From Niastella yeongjuensis (GTDB taxonomy: Bacteria > Bacteroidota > Bacteroidia > Chitinophagales > Chitinophagaceae): 64,000 nucleotides of DNA. Below are positions 8,133 through 16,916 of the stretch, one piece after another. Each line of letters opens with the position of its first letter. Position 1 is the first letter of the stretch. The stretch covers positions 956,740 to 1,020,739 of the forward strand of contig NZ_FOCZ01000001.1 in the NCBI RefSeq assembly GCF_900110245.1. The letters are read 5' to 3'. The notes beneath the pieces are model-generated. The model ran no database searches. It was not told the DNA's origin and saw only the letters and a list, made by a program, of their open reading frames with translations. The position numbers and the translations under genes are program-made.

Positions 8133-11100
8133 ATGAAAATTCTGCGCTTTGTCATTGCAGTGCTGGTATTACAGGCTGTCTTCCTGCCTGTACTGGCACA
8201 GGAAATTTTAGTGACCGGTAAGATAAATGCTAAAACCGGAGAGCCGCTGATGGGGGCCACAGTAGCCATTAAAGGGTCTAATGTTGCTACTACAACCGAT
8301 GCCGGCGGTAACTTCTCCATTCATGTTCCCAACCGTAAAGTTTTATTGGTAGTTTCTTATGTTGGCATGAACAACAAGGAGGTGACTATTCCCGAAAGCG
8401 GTGCTATTAACGTACAAATGGAAGATGTAGGGGCAATGGGCCTCGATGAGGTAGTGGTAGTTGGATATGGTACTGCCAGTAAAAAAGTAGTTACGGGCGC
8501 CATTTCCAGCGTAAAAGCCAAAGACCTGGAAAATGTTCCCAGCAACCGTATTGAACAATCCCTGCAGGGAAGGGTGGCCGGTGTAACCATTGCTGCAAAC
8601 AGCGGGCAGCCCGGTTCTGCTTCTACCATCAGGGTGCGTGGTGTTACTACCTTTTATAATAAGGATAGCGAAGGAGGTAACAATCCGCTATGGGTGGTTG
8701 ATGGTGTAGTGGTTGATCAAAACGGAATTGGTTACCTGAATCAAAGCGACATTGAATCAATTGAAGTATTGAAAGATGCTGCCTCTGCTGCCATTTATGG
8801 AACCCGCGCCGCTACCGGGGTAATTCTGGTTACCACCAAAAAAGGAAAAAGCGGTAAGCTTACCGTAAACTACAATGGCTTTTATGGCATTTCCCGGGCC
8901 GCCAAAAAGCTTGACCTGTTAAATGCTACCCAGTATGCAACGATCATGAATGAAAAACAAGTGAATGGCGGTGACACCTTATTGTTTCGCGACCCCAACT
9001 CACTGGGCGCCGGTACCAACTGGCAGGATGCGATCTTTAATGATAAAGCAGCCCGCTTTTCGCATGAGTTGAGCATGAGCGGCGGAACTGACAGATCAAC
9101 CTTTTATTTATCATTCGGGTACCAGGACCAGGAAGGTATTGTGGCCGGTCCTATTTCAAATTATACCCGTAAGAACATCCGCCTCAACTCAACACACAAA
9201 ATTTCCAGCATCTTTACGTTTGGCGAAGCGGTAGGCTATTCGCATCAAAAAACCGTTGGCCTGGGTAATACCAACAGTGAATTTGGTGGTCCATTGGCAT
9301 CAGCTATCAACCTCGATCCTGTTACGCCACTGGTAGTAACCGATCCGGCCATTGCGAAAAACAACCCCTACAGCAATAACCCGGTAATCAAGGATGGCAA
9401 CGGAAATCCTTACGGCATCTCAAACTATGTAGGCCAGGAAATGACAAACCCTGCTGCATACATTCAAACCAAACTGGGGCAGTATAACTGGTCAGATGAT
9501 TTTGTAGGCAATACCTACCTCGAAGCAGCCCTTGGCAAACATTTTAAAGTAAGAACAACGCTGGGTGGTAAATTATCTTATTGGGGATACCAGGGTTTTA
9601 CCCCGGTATATTACCTCAGCGCAACTTCAAATGCCAATAAGAATACCTATAATAAAGAGAACCAGAATAGCTTAAACTGGAACATTGAAAACACATTAAC
9701 GTATACCAATAGTTTCAAAAAACATAATGTAACTGTATTATTGGGGCAGGGTGCTTATGTGGAAAACCTTGGTGGCAAATCTACAATTGCCTTAAACAAT
9801 TTGCCTATTACCAGTTATCGGGATGCCTCGTTTAGTTTCGATATTTCGCAGGCAAACAGATCTCAAACATCACAGGATTTCGCTAAACACAAATTGTCTT
9901 CTCTGTTTGGCCGGTTGAACTATAACTACGACGAGAAATACCTGTTCACCGGTATTCTCAGAAGAGATGGTTCGTCAAGATTTTCATTGAAGAACAAATA
10001 TGGCGTGTTCCCGTCCTTTTCAATGGGGTGGAATGTTACCAATGAAGAATTCTGGCCCTCGAACAAGGTCATCGACCGGTTAAAGATCAGAGGTGGTTAT
10101 GGCGTAGTAGGTAATGATGCCATCAGAAACTTTGGTTACCTGGCGGTTGTAAACGGTGGCTATAATTATACCCTTGGTACATCAGATGCCATTACCACCG
10201 GGTATTCACCGGAGTCGCTCGGTAACCCCGATCTGCGTTGGGAAGAAACCTCACAAACCAACATTGGTTTCGAAGCGCAGTTGATCAAGTCCCTTACACT
10301 GAATGTTGACTGGTTCATCAAAAAAACCAACGGCATCTTACGTCCGGTTACTATACCAGGTTATGTAGGAGTACCCATTTCGCCGGTAGCCAATATTGCC
10401 GACATGGAAAACAAAGGGATCGATGTGGAACTGGGATATCGGAAAAGTATAGGTGAGTTTAATTTAGGTGTGAATGCCAACTTTTCTTACCTGAAAAATA
10501 AGGTTACCTATGTTGCATCAGATGTCAATTTTGTGCCTGGTGATGCCACTTTCCAAACAATGGGTACTGTTACCCGTATAGAAAAGGGACAGTCGTACAA
10601 TACCTTCTTTGGTTTTCAGACAGCTGGTGTTTTTCAAAACCAGACCGAGATCGACAATTATATAAATAAGAATGGCGAGAAGATTCAGCCCGATGCCAAA
10701 CCCGGTGATTTTAAATGGGTAGATGTAAATGGTGATGGCAAGTTTACTGCAGATAATCTCGATAAGACGTATCTCGGTAACAGCATTCCCAAATACACAT
10801 TCGGCCTGACCCTTAATGGTAGTTATAAATCATTCGACATCATGATGTTCTTTCAGGGAACGGCTGGCAGCAAAATCTTCCAGGGACTGCGCAGGTTGGA
10901 TATTGGCAATGCCAACTATCAAACTAAAGTATTGGGTCGGTGGACAGGTGAAGGCACTTCCAATTCCTTTGCCCGGTTATCAACCAAGGACCCTAATGGA
11001 AACTTCTCCAGTATGTCGGATTTCTATCTCGAAAAAGGTGACTATGCCCGCTTTAAATTGTTACAGCTTGGTTATTCATTGCCTGAAAGACTTACCAGCA

Positions 11101-11267
11101 AGATCAGGGCTAACAGGTTGCGTGTATACCTGACGGCAGAGAATCTGTTCACCATAACTGGTTATACCGGTTATGATCCTGAGATTGGTGGAACTGTATT
11201 TGGGATTGATAAAGGAGTATATCCACAGGCCCGTTCATTTATTGGCGGTGTTCAATTGACGTTCTAA
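8133..11267 (+). CDS. susC: SusC/RagA-family TonB-linked outer-membrane transporter
   Basis: The 1044-residue protein starts at the ATG at 8133 (an upstream TTG at 8127 is less likely) with a signal peptide (MKILRFVIAVLVLQAVFLPVLA). A carboxypeptidase-regulatory-like domain follows (ITGKINAKTGEPLMGATV-type, residues ~25-100), then the plug with VVVGYGTASKKVVTGAIS and the SusC signature region IRVRGVTTF / NNPLWVVDGVVVD, then a 22-strand barrel ending in ARSFIGGVQLTF. It imports oligosaccharides across the outer membrane using TonB energy, with SusD as the lid. susD starts 26 bases after the stop, so the two form one operon. Symbol used in the family sense. Confidence 0.95.
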   Translation: MKILRFVIAVLVLQAVFLPVLAQEILVTGKINAKTGEPLMGATVAIKGSNVATTTDAGGNFSIHVPNRKVLLVVSYVGMNNKEVTIPESGAINVQMEDVGAMGLDEVVVVGYGTASKKVVTGAISSVKAKDLENVPSNRIEQSLQGRVAGVTIAANSGQPGSASTIRVRGVTTFYNKDSEGGNNPLWVVDGVVVDQNGIGYLNQSDIESIEVLKDAASAAIYGTRAATGVILVTTKKGKSGKLTVNYNGFYGISRAAKKLDLLNATQYATIMNEKQVNGGDTLLFRDPNSLGAGTNWQDAIFNDKAARFSHELSMSGGTDRSTFYLSFGYQDQEGIVAGPISNYTRKNIRLNSTHKISSIFTFGEAVGYSHQKTVGLGNTNSEFGGPLASAINLDPVTPLVVTDPAIAKNNPYSNNPVIKDGNGNPYGISNYVGQEMTNPAAYIQTKLGQYNWSDDFVGNTYLEAALGKHFKVRTTLGGKLSYWGYQGFTPVYYLSATSNANKNTYNKENQNSLNWNIENTLTYTNSFKKHNVTVLLGQGAYVENLGGKSTIALNNLPITSYRDASFSFDISQANRSQTSQDFAKHKLSSLFGRLNYNYDEKYLFTGILRRDGSSRFSLKNKYGVFPSFSMGWNVTNEEFWPSNKVIDRLKIRGGYGVVGNDAIRNFGYLAVVNGGYNYTLGTSDAITTGYSPESLGNPDLRWEETSQTNIGFEAQLIKSLTLNVDWFIKKTNGILRPVTIPGYVGVPISPVANIADMENKGIDVELGYRKSIGEFNLGVNANFSYLKNKVTYVASDVNFVPGDATFQTMGTVTRIEKGQSYNTFFGFQTAGVFQNQTEIDNYINKNGEKIQPDAKPGDFKWVDVNGDGKFTADNLDKTYLGNSIPKYTFGLTLNGSYKSFDIMMFFQGTAGSKIFQGLRRLDIGNANYQTKVLGRWTGEGTSNSFARLSTKDPNGNFSSMSDFYLEKGDYARFKLLQLGYSLPERLTSKIRANRLRVYLTAENLFTITGYTGYDPEIGGTVFGIDKGVYPQARSFIGGVQLTF

Positions 11268-11293
11268 TTATTCACCAATTTAATTAACAGGTT

Positions 11294-12808
11294 ATGCGTA
11301 CAATAAAAATAAACTATATACTAACAGCAGTTATTTCGATAATTACCCTGGCAGCTTGTAAAAAAAGCTTTGTTGATATACAGCCAGAAGGACAGTTTGT
11401 GGAAGAGACCTTTTATAAAGATAAAGACCAGGCATATTGGGCATTGGTGGGGGTGTATGATCCGTTGAGAAAGAATTCAGGCGGCTTCGAGAACATGCTG
11501 GCCCTTTTGAACAGCGGGTCCGATGATCATTATTGTGGTGGTGGTAATGCCACAGACGGCAACCAGTTGCAAACATTTTCAACCTATACCATTACCTCGA
11601 ACTTAATGGCTCCCAGCTACTGGAACGATCCTTATCAGGGCATTTACAGGGCCAACAACCTGTTGTTGAAAATGCCGGCAATCCCTGCCATGGATGATAC
11701 ATTAAAAAACAGGTATGCCGCGGAGGCCAAAGCATTGCGTGCCTTTTATTATTTTAACCTGGTACGTATGTTCAAAAACATACCGCTGGTTCTGGAGCCA
11801 CTGACCCTTAAGACGCTGCATGATCCTGAACAGGTAAAACCGGAACAGATATATGCACAGATAGAAAAAGACCTTACCGAAGCAATTCCGGTACTGCCTG
11901 TAAAAGTTGCCACCAGTGAGTCTGGCCGTTTTACCAAAGGTGCAGCCATGGCATTGTTGGGAAAAGTATACCTCTATGAAAATAAGAACACGCTGGCTGT
12001 TCAGCAACTGGTAGAAGTGAATGGTCCAACGCCTGGCGCAGCCAGCCCATTGGGTTATAGACTTCTTGGTAAATTCGATTCTCTATGGATACCTGCGAAC
12101 AAGTTTAATGCGGAATCAATTTTGGAAGAAACACATAGCGCTGGTGGTAACTCCGATTGGGGTTTTTGGGGCAGTGGCAAGGATGAAGGCAATACGGCGA
12201 ATGTACAGGCTGGTCCAAGAAGTTATGAAAGATTGGATAATTCAGCGCCAGACCTGGCCTCGGGCTGGAGCTTTATGGTGTTTACTCAGAATTTTTATGA
12301 CTTTATAAAAAATGATCCGCGCAAGGATGCCACTTTAATGGATCTGAAGGTATTGCAAACACAAGGCCATATCAAATACGTTTCGGGTTATTTGAATACC
12401 GGTTACTTCCTGAATAAATTTCTGCCGCGTAAAGATGATGTATCAAAAGGTGCAGGAGCCTCTGAGCTGAACTATCGCCAGGATACCTATATTATTCGCC
12501 TGGCCGATACCTATTTAATGGAGGCAGAAGCATTGGGTGGTACCGGCGCCAGGGCGCAGGCATTACTGGATGCGGTAAGAGACCGTGTGGGATTGCCACA
12601 TGTACCGGTGACCATAGATGCTATTAAAAACGAACGCCGGGCTGAACTCGCCGGTGAAGGACATCGTTGGTTCGACCTGGTAAGATGGGGAGATGCGCCA
12701 ACTGTATTAGGAGGAAGAGGTTTTGTGAAAGGGAAGCATGAAATATTCCCGATTCCTTTTACAGAAACACAGGGAACAAAAATTAAACAGAACCCCCTTT
12801 ATAATTAG
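11294..12808 (+). CDS. susD: SusD/RagB-family starch-binding-like lipoprotein
   Basis: A 504-residue lipoprotein with signal peptide MRTIKINYILTAVISIITLA and lipobox LAACKKS. The N-terminal SusD-like part (YWALVGVYDPLR, YRANNLLLKMP, EAKALRAFYYFNLVRMF with the TPR-like helices) and the C-terminal RagB part (NERRAELAGEGHRWFDLVRWG, then HEIFPIPFTE) are all typical. Length is normal for the family. It captures oligosaccharides at the cell surface and delivers them to SusC, encoded 26 bases upstream. A terminator-like hairpin lies 47 bases after its stop. Confidence 0.95.
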   Translation: MRTIKINYILTAVISIITLAACKKSFVDIQPEGQFVEETFYKDKDQAYWALVGVYDPLRKNSGGFENMLALLNSGSDDHYCGGGNATDGNQLQTFSTYTITSNLMAPSYWNDPYQGIYRANNLLLKMPAIPAMDDTLKNRYAAEAKALRAFYYFNLVRMFKNIPLVLEPLTLKTLHDPEQVKPEQIYAQIEKDLTEAIPVLPVKVATSESGRFTKGAAMALLGKVYLYENKNTLAVQQLVEVNGPTPGAASPLGYRLLGKFDSLWIPANKFNAESILEETHSAGGNSDWGFWGSGKDEGNTANVQAGPRSYERLDNSAPDLASGWSFMVFTQNFYDFIKNDPRKDATLMDLKVLQTQGHIKYVSGYLNTGYFLNKFLPRKDDVSKGAGASELNYRQDTYIIRLADTYLMEAEALGGTGARAQALLDAVRDRVGLPHVPVTIDAIKNERRAELAGEGHRWFDLVRWGDAPTVLGGRGFVKGKHEIFPIPFTETQGTKIKQNPLYN

Positions 12809-12854
12809 CGGAAAATAAACAATTGACCTGTCGGGTACGCCATTAGATCCTTCC

Positions 12855-12892
12855 CTGTCAGTTTTCTGATGCGTGCCTGACAGTTCTTTTTT
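12855..12892 (+). terminator. Terminator between susD and the GH30 genes
   Basis: CTGTCAG (12855-12861) and CTGACAG (12877-12883) form a 7-bp stem followed by TTCTTTTTT. It could partly insulate susCD from the GH30 pair, making their expression lower or separately driven. Confidence 0.7.
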
Positions 12893-12939
12893 GCGAAACT
12901 TACCCGATGGTATCTTCTTAAAAAATATAGCCACATTTT

Positions 12940-14367
12940 ATGTTTAACCCTGTAGTACTGTTGTTTTGTATAATGCTTGGCGGCAACTGTAAGAAGAATA
13001 ATGAAAAGGAAAATCCACCGCCACCCCCCGACCCACCGGTTGCCAATGAGGTGCTCTTTTATTTAACCCGTGGCGATCGGGACGTGTTATTTAACAGGCA
13101 AAACGTAAAGCTGGTGTTTTCGGGTACTGGTAGTGCCTCCACTACCATAGAAGTAGATACCACGCAAACCTTTCAATCGATCGACGGCTTTGGGTATACG
13201 CTAACCGGCGGAAGCGCCTCTCTTTTAAATTCCCTGCCCGCTACAACCCTTGATCCATTATTGAAGGAGCTTTTTTTGTGGGACAGTACCAACATCGGTG
13301 TAAGTTATTTGCGTATTAGTATTGGGGCATCGGACCTTAGTGCTTCAACGTTTACCTACGACGATATGCCTGCAGGCCAAACCGATAGCAACCTGGTCAA
13401 CTTTAGCATTGACAAAGAAAAACAGGACCTGATCCCTATTCTGAAAAAGATCGTTGCATTAAATCCGGCTATTAAAATATTAGGTTCACCCTGGTCGGCA
13501 CCGGTATGGATGAAGACCAACGACAGTTTTAAAGGCGGCAGCCTGAAGCCGGAGTATTATGCAGCCTATGCCAACTATTTTGTAAAGTACATACAGGCCA
13601 TGAAGGCAGAAGGCATTCCCATCGATGCCATTACGCCACAGAACGAACCATTGCATGGCGGCAACAATCCCAGCATGGTGATGCAGGCCAATGAACAGAC
13701 GACGTTCATCAAAAATAATTTGGGGCCAGCTTTTGCAGCAGCTGGCATAAACACTAAGATCATTGCCTACGATCACAATGCAGACCGGCCCGATTATCCG
13801 CTTACTGTATTAAACGATGCAGCAGCAAATCCTTATGTAAATGGCTCGGCATTTCACCTGTATGGTGGCAGTATAACGGCGCTTACTCAGGTACATGAAG
13901 CACATCCCGACAAACATGTTTACTTTACTGAACAATGGGTAGGTGGCCCGGGTAATTTCCCCGGCGATCTAAAATGGCATGTAGAAAACCTGATCATTGG
14001 CGCTACCCGTAACTGGAGCCGGAATGTATTGGAATGGAACCTGGCCGCAGATCCCGGTTATCAACCGCATACACCCGGCGGGTGTACCACCTGTTTGGGC
14101 GCACTGACCATCAGTTCAACCGTTACAAGAAATGTATCATATTACATTATAGCACATGCGAGTAAATTTGTTCGACCCGGTTCGGTGCGAATAGGGTCAA
14201 AAGATGCCGGTTCAATTGTAACGGTAGCGTTCAGGAACCCGGAAGGCAAAAAAGTTTTGATAGCTTTGAATAAAGGGTCCAATACGGAATCCTTCAACAT
14301 AAAATTCAATGGCAAAATGGTAACTACCAGCCTGAATGGTGGCGCCGTAGGAACATATGTATGGTAA
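12940..14367 (+). CDS. Glycoside hydrolase family 30 enzyme (lipoprotein)
   Basis: A 475-residue GH30 protein. The N-terminus MFNPVVLLFCIMLGGNCKKN followed by a Pro-rich linker suggests a lipoprotein, though the lipobox (GGNC) is not canonical. The frame is closed upstream by a TAG, so no better signal peptide is available. The barrel shows FQSIDGFGYTLTGGSASLL, ISIGASDLS, SPWSAPVWMKTN, the acid/base Glu236 in TPQNEP, and the nucleophile Glu331 in YFTEQW; the C-terminal beta-domain ends with VLIALNKGSNTESFNIKFNG. Family members include endo-beta-1,6-glucanases and glucosylceramidases. Its stop overlaps the upstream in-frame region of the second GH30 gene. Confidence 0.9.
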   Translation: MFNPVVLLFCIMLGGNCKKNNEKENPPPPPDPPVANEVLFYLTRGDRDVLFNRQNVKLVFSGTGSASTTIEVDTTQTFQSIDGFGYTLTGGSASLLNSLPATTLDPLLKELFLWDSTNIGVSYLRISIGASDLSASTFTYDDMPAGQTDSNLVNFSIDKEKQDLIPILKKIVALNPAIKILGSPWSAPVWMKTNDSFKGGSLKPEYYAAYANYFVKYIQAMKAEGIPIDAITPQNEPLHGGNNPSMVMQANEQTTFIKNNLGPAFAAAGINTKIIAYDHNADRPDYPLTVLNDAAANPYVNGSAFHLYGGSITALTQVHEAHPDKHVYFTEQWVGGPGNFPGDLKWHVENLIIGATRNWSRNVLEWNLAADPGYQPHTPGGCTTCLGALTISSTVTRNVSYYIIAHASKFVRPGSVRIGSKDAGSIVTVAFRNPEGKKVLIALNKGSNTESFNIKFNGKMVTTSLNGGAVGTYVW

Positions 14368-14387
14368 ACTGTAAAATTGATATAAAG

Positions 14388-15848
14388 ATGATGAAATATG
14401 CTGTCCCGTTTTTAATTTTCCTTACCCAGGTTTTCAATGCCCAGGCGCAGAAAACGACCGTTAAGGCTTATCCGAAACCTTCCTATAAAACTATTACGGT
14501 TTATACCACAGCTGAGAAAACCGATTACCGGCTTTCGAAAACAGCGACCCTTACCCTTACGCCATTTGGTCAGCCATTGGAAACACAACCCTGTGTATTC
14601 ATTGATGACACAAAAAAGTTTCAAACCATTACCGGCATAGGTGGCGCTATTACCGATGCCAGCGCGGAAACATTAGCCAAATTGCCGGCGGCAGCCCAGG
14701 AAGAGCTGATAAATGCCTATTACAGCGCCGATAAAGGAATTGGATATTCGCTCATAAGAACGAATATGAACAGTTGCGATTTTTCAAGTGACACCTACAC
14801 GTATGTTGCCGACAACGATGCGGCACTTAAGACATTCAATGTAACGCACGATGAAAAGTATCGCATTCCCATGATTAAAAAGGCAATGGCAGCAGCAGGT
14901 GGTAAACTGCCCTTATTCATCAGCCCCTGGAGCCCGCCAGCCTGGATGAAAGACAACAACGATATGTTACATGGTGGCAAGCTGAAAGAAGAATTCAAAC
15001 AAAGCTGGGCCAATTACTATGTAAAGTATATCAAGACCTATGAAAGCAAAGGAATTCCTGTATGGGGCTTAACAGTACAGAACGAACCCATGGCCAAACA
15101 AAAATGGGAGTCATGTATTTTTTCCGCTGAAGAAGAAAGGGATTTTATTAAAAAATATTTAGGACCCACCCTGCAACAACAGGGATTGAGCAGTAAAAAA
15201 CTTATTGCCTGGGACCATAACCGTGACTTGTTGTATCAAAGGGCTACTACCATTCTCAATGATCCAGCGGCTGCCAAATATGTATGGGGGCTTGGGTATC
15301 ACTGGTACGAAACCTGGACTGGCAGTGCCATGCAATTTGATAACCTGAGAAGAGTGCACGAAACGTTTCCCGATAAGAACCTGGTCTTTACCGAAGGTTG
15401 CGTTGAGAAATTTGATCTCGGCCGCATAGAGTCATGGTCAATTGGCGAGCGATATGGCTTTTCCATGGTAAATGATTTCAACAGTGGTACCTGCGCCTGG
15501 ACCGACTGGAATGTATTGCTCGATGAGACCGGCGGCCCCAACCATGTTGGCAACTTCTGTTTTGCCCCCGTGCATGCCGATACAAAGTCGGGTAAGTTGA
15601 TCTATACAAATGCCTACTATTATTTAGGACACTTTTCGAAGTTTGTAAAAGCGGGGGCCAGCAGAATAGGCACCGCCAGCAGCCGCGATAAACTTTCTAC
15701 AACGGCATTTATTAATCCGGATGGTAAAATGATAGTGGTGGTGTTGAATCTGTCGAATGATGAGGTGGCGTACAAGGTGTGGTTTCAGGGTAATGCTGCA
15801 GATGTAACCAGTTTGCCGCATTCAATAGCAACGTTGGTAATTGAATAG
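14388..15848 (+). CDS. Glycoside hydrolase family 30 enzyme (secreted)
   Basis: Start placed at the ATG at 14388 (or 14391), which begins the signal peptide MMKYAVPFLIFLTQVFNAQA; an ATG at 14361 overlaps the previous stop but precedes it with a polar leader. The ~486-residue protein has FQTITGIGGAITDASAE, FISPWSPPAWMKDN, acid/base Glu233 in TVQNEP and nucleophile Glu336 in VFTEG, then WTDWNVLLDETGGPNH and a C-terminal beta-sandwich. It is a paralogue, not a close duplicate, of the GH30 upstream, so the pair probably differ in specificity (for example endo versus exo action on a beta-glucan). Translationally coupled to that gene and ended by a strong terminator. Confidence 0.9.
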   Translation: MMKYAVPFLIFLTQVFNAQAQKTTVKAYPKPSYKTITVYTTAEKTDYRLSKTATLTLTPFGQPLETQPCVFIDDTKKFQTITGIGGAITDASAETLAKLPAAAQEELINAYYSADKGIGYSLIRTNMNSCDFSSDTYTYVADNDAALKTFNVTHDEKYRIPMIKKAMAAAGGKLPLFISPWSPPAWMKDNNDMLHGGKLKEEFKQSWANYYVKYIKTYESKGIPVWGLTVQNEPMAKQKWESCIFSAEEERDFIKKYLGPTLQQQGLSSKKLIAWDHNRDLLYQRATTILNDPAAAKYVWGLGYHWYETWTGSAMQFDNLRRVHETFPDKNLVFTEGCVEKFDLGRIESWSIGERYGFSMVNDFNSGTCAWTDWNVLLDETGGPNHVGNFCFAPVHADTKSGKLIYTNAYYYLGHFSKFVKAGASRIGTASSRDKLSTTAFINPDGKMIVVVLNLSNDEVAYKVWFQGNAADVTSLPHSIATLVIE

Positions 15849-15882
15849 TAATGTTTTTTCTATACAGCATTTAAAAATACAA

Positions 15883-15913
15883 GAGTCCCGCCATGTGGCG
15901 GGACTCGCGTTTT
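15883..15913 (+). terminator. Bidirectional terminator closing the PUL
   Basis: A perfect 10-bp stem GAGTCCCGCC / GGCGGGACTC with loop ATGT, followed by GCGTTTTA and preceded by TTAAAAATAC. It separates the PUL from a convergent lipoprotein gene. Confidence 0.9.
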
Positions 15914-15935
15914 ATAAGATAAGTCAAGGGTATGA

Positions 15936-16418
15936 TTAGAATGAAATATAGGTAGTGTTAAACTGGCCGTCTTTTACAGTTATACTGTCACCACTGGTAA
16001 ACGCACTGTATAATACCCCCTCAAATTTACCGGCAACCCTTTTATTTGTTTTATCAAAGGTGGTAACGGTAATAGAACCGTGGGATCCGGTACTATAACC
16101 ACTGTAAATTTTATCAGTGGTAAAGGTCGCAACTTGAAGGCCTTTAACAGGAAGTTTTGTATTAAGAGCCACAGTGTCTGCGAAATCTACGGTCACATAC
16201 ACCGAGTCTCCAGGAAGTGTTTGGCCGCCAAATACCTCAACATATTTATTCTCTAAACTGGCTCCAACTAATTTTGGTTTAAAGGCATTGGTGCCAATAG
16301 TTGCAGACATTCCAGCAGAAGAACCATTGTCATCTTTGTCTTTTTTACAGCTGGTAACACCGATGGCTAAGGTCAGGGCAAATGCAGCAGATAATCCTAA
16401 TAAGCGTTTGTTTTTCAT
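15936..16418 (-). CDS. Small lipoprotein of unknown function (DUF6252-like)
   Basis: A 160-residue lipoprotein: signal peptide MKNKRLLGLSAAFALTLAIG and lipobox VTSCKKDKDD. The mature part is a short beta-rich domain (SATIGTNAFKPK..., SITVTTFDKTNKRVAGKFEGVLY, IKDGQFNTTY-like end). The pattern of a small sandwich ending in a strand that describes a filtered, cross-linked-free fold resembles the DUF6252 lipoproteins of Bacteroidota; this is recognition only. No partner gene is evident and it is transcribed alone, towards the PUL terminator. Confidence 0.75.
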   Translation of the reverse strand: MKNKRLLGLSAAFALTLAIGVTSCKKDKDDNGSSAGMSATIGTNAFKPKLVGASLENKYVEVFGGQTLPGDSVYVTVDFADTVALNTKLPVKGLQVATFTTDKIYSGYSTGSHGSITVTTFDKTNKRVAGKFEGVLYSAFTSGDSITVKDGQFNTTYISF

Positions 16419-16916
16419 ACTTTGTTTTAAAGGTTATAAAAGTTTTTGGGCATATGAAACGGGTCAGATTATTATTTATTGTTGGCTGTAATTGCCTTGG
16501 TAACTTGATGTTGGCGGTACGCATTTGGAATAGAGAGCGTTTTATATGCCTGCGGCAGGTTTAAAAAATCTGTGACCTGCACACTTATCGGCAAAAACAA
16601 CACGCCTATTGCCAAAACTGCACAGTTATCGGTTTTGTGAAATGATATAAAAAAATATTTTGATCTTGTAGTGTTCAAATAGATCATCGCCTTTCCTTTA
16701 AAAAAAAATTTTAATTTTTTTTAGCTGCTGTCATTATTCTGAATAGTGACGGCAGCCCTTTTACTACTTATACCAGATTTTGAACAGCCCGTTTTTAAGT
16801 AAGTTAAAAAACGTACACCGGCTGTATCGATACCGCACACGTATACCCCCTGTTGTTTTATAAATCATTGGTTTAGTACATAATAACAGCTGGCATAGTT
16901 TCGGTTCCGAAAAATT
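16419..16916. other. Gene-poor 498-base interval with a long hairpin
   Basis: No credible gene; a 71-codon minus-strand frame at 16472-16687 has no homology that I recognise. The interval holds AT-rich runs (16700-16721) and a long imperfect inverted repeat at 16724-16756 (GCTGCTGTCATTATTC against GAATAGTGACGGCAGC, mostly paired with some G-U), followed by CCTTTT. It looks like a terminator although no plus-strand gene precedes it; it could be a relic or end an unseen transcript. Promoters of both flanking genes must also lie here. Confidence 0.5.

Noticed and set aside
16472..16687. A 71-codon minus-strand ORF in the interval before the permease gene
   Set aside because: No domain, signal or conserved neighbourhood; not enough support.
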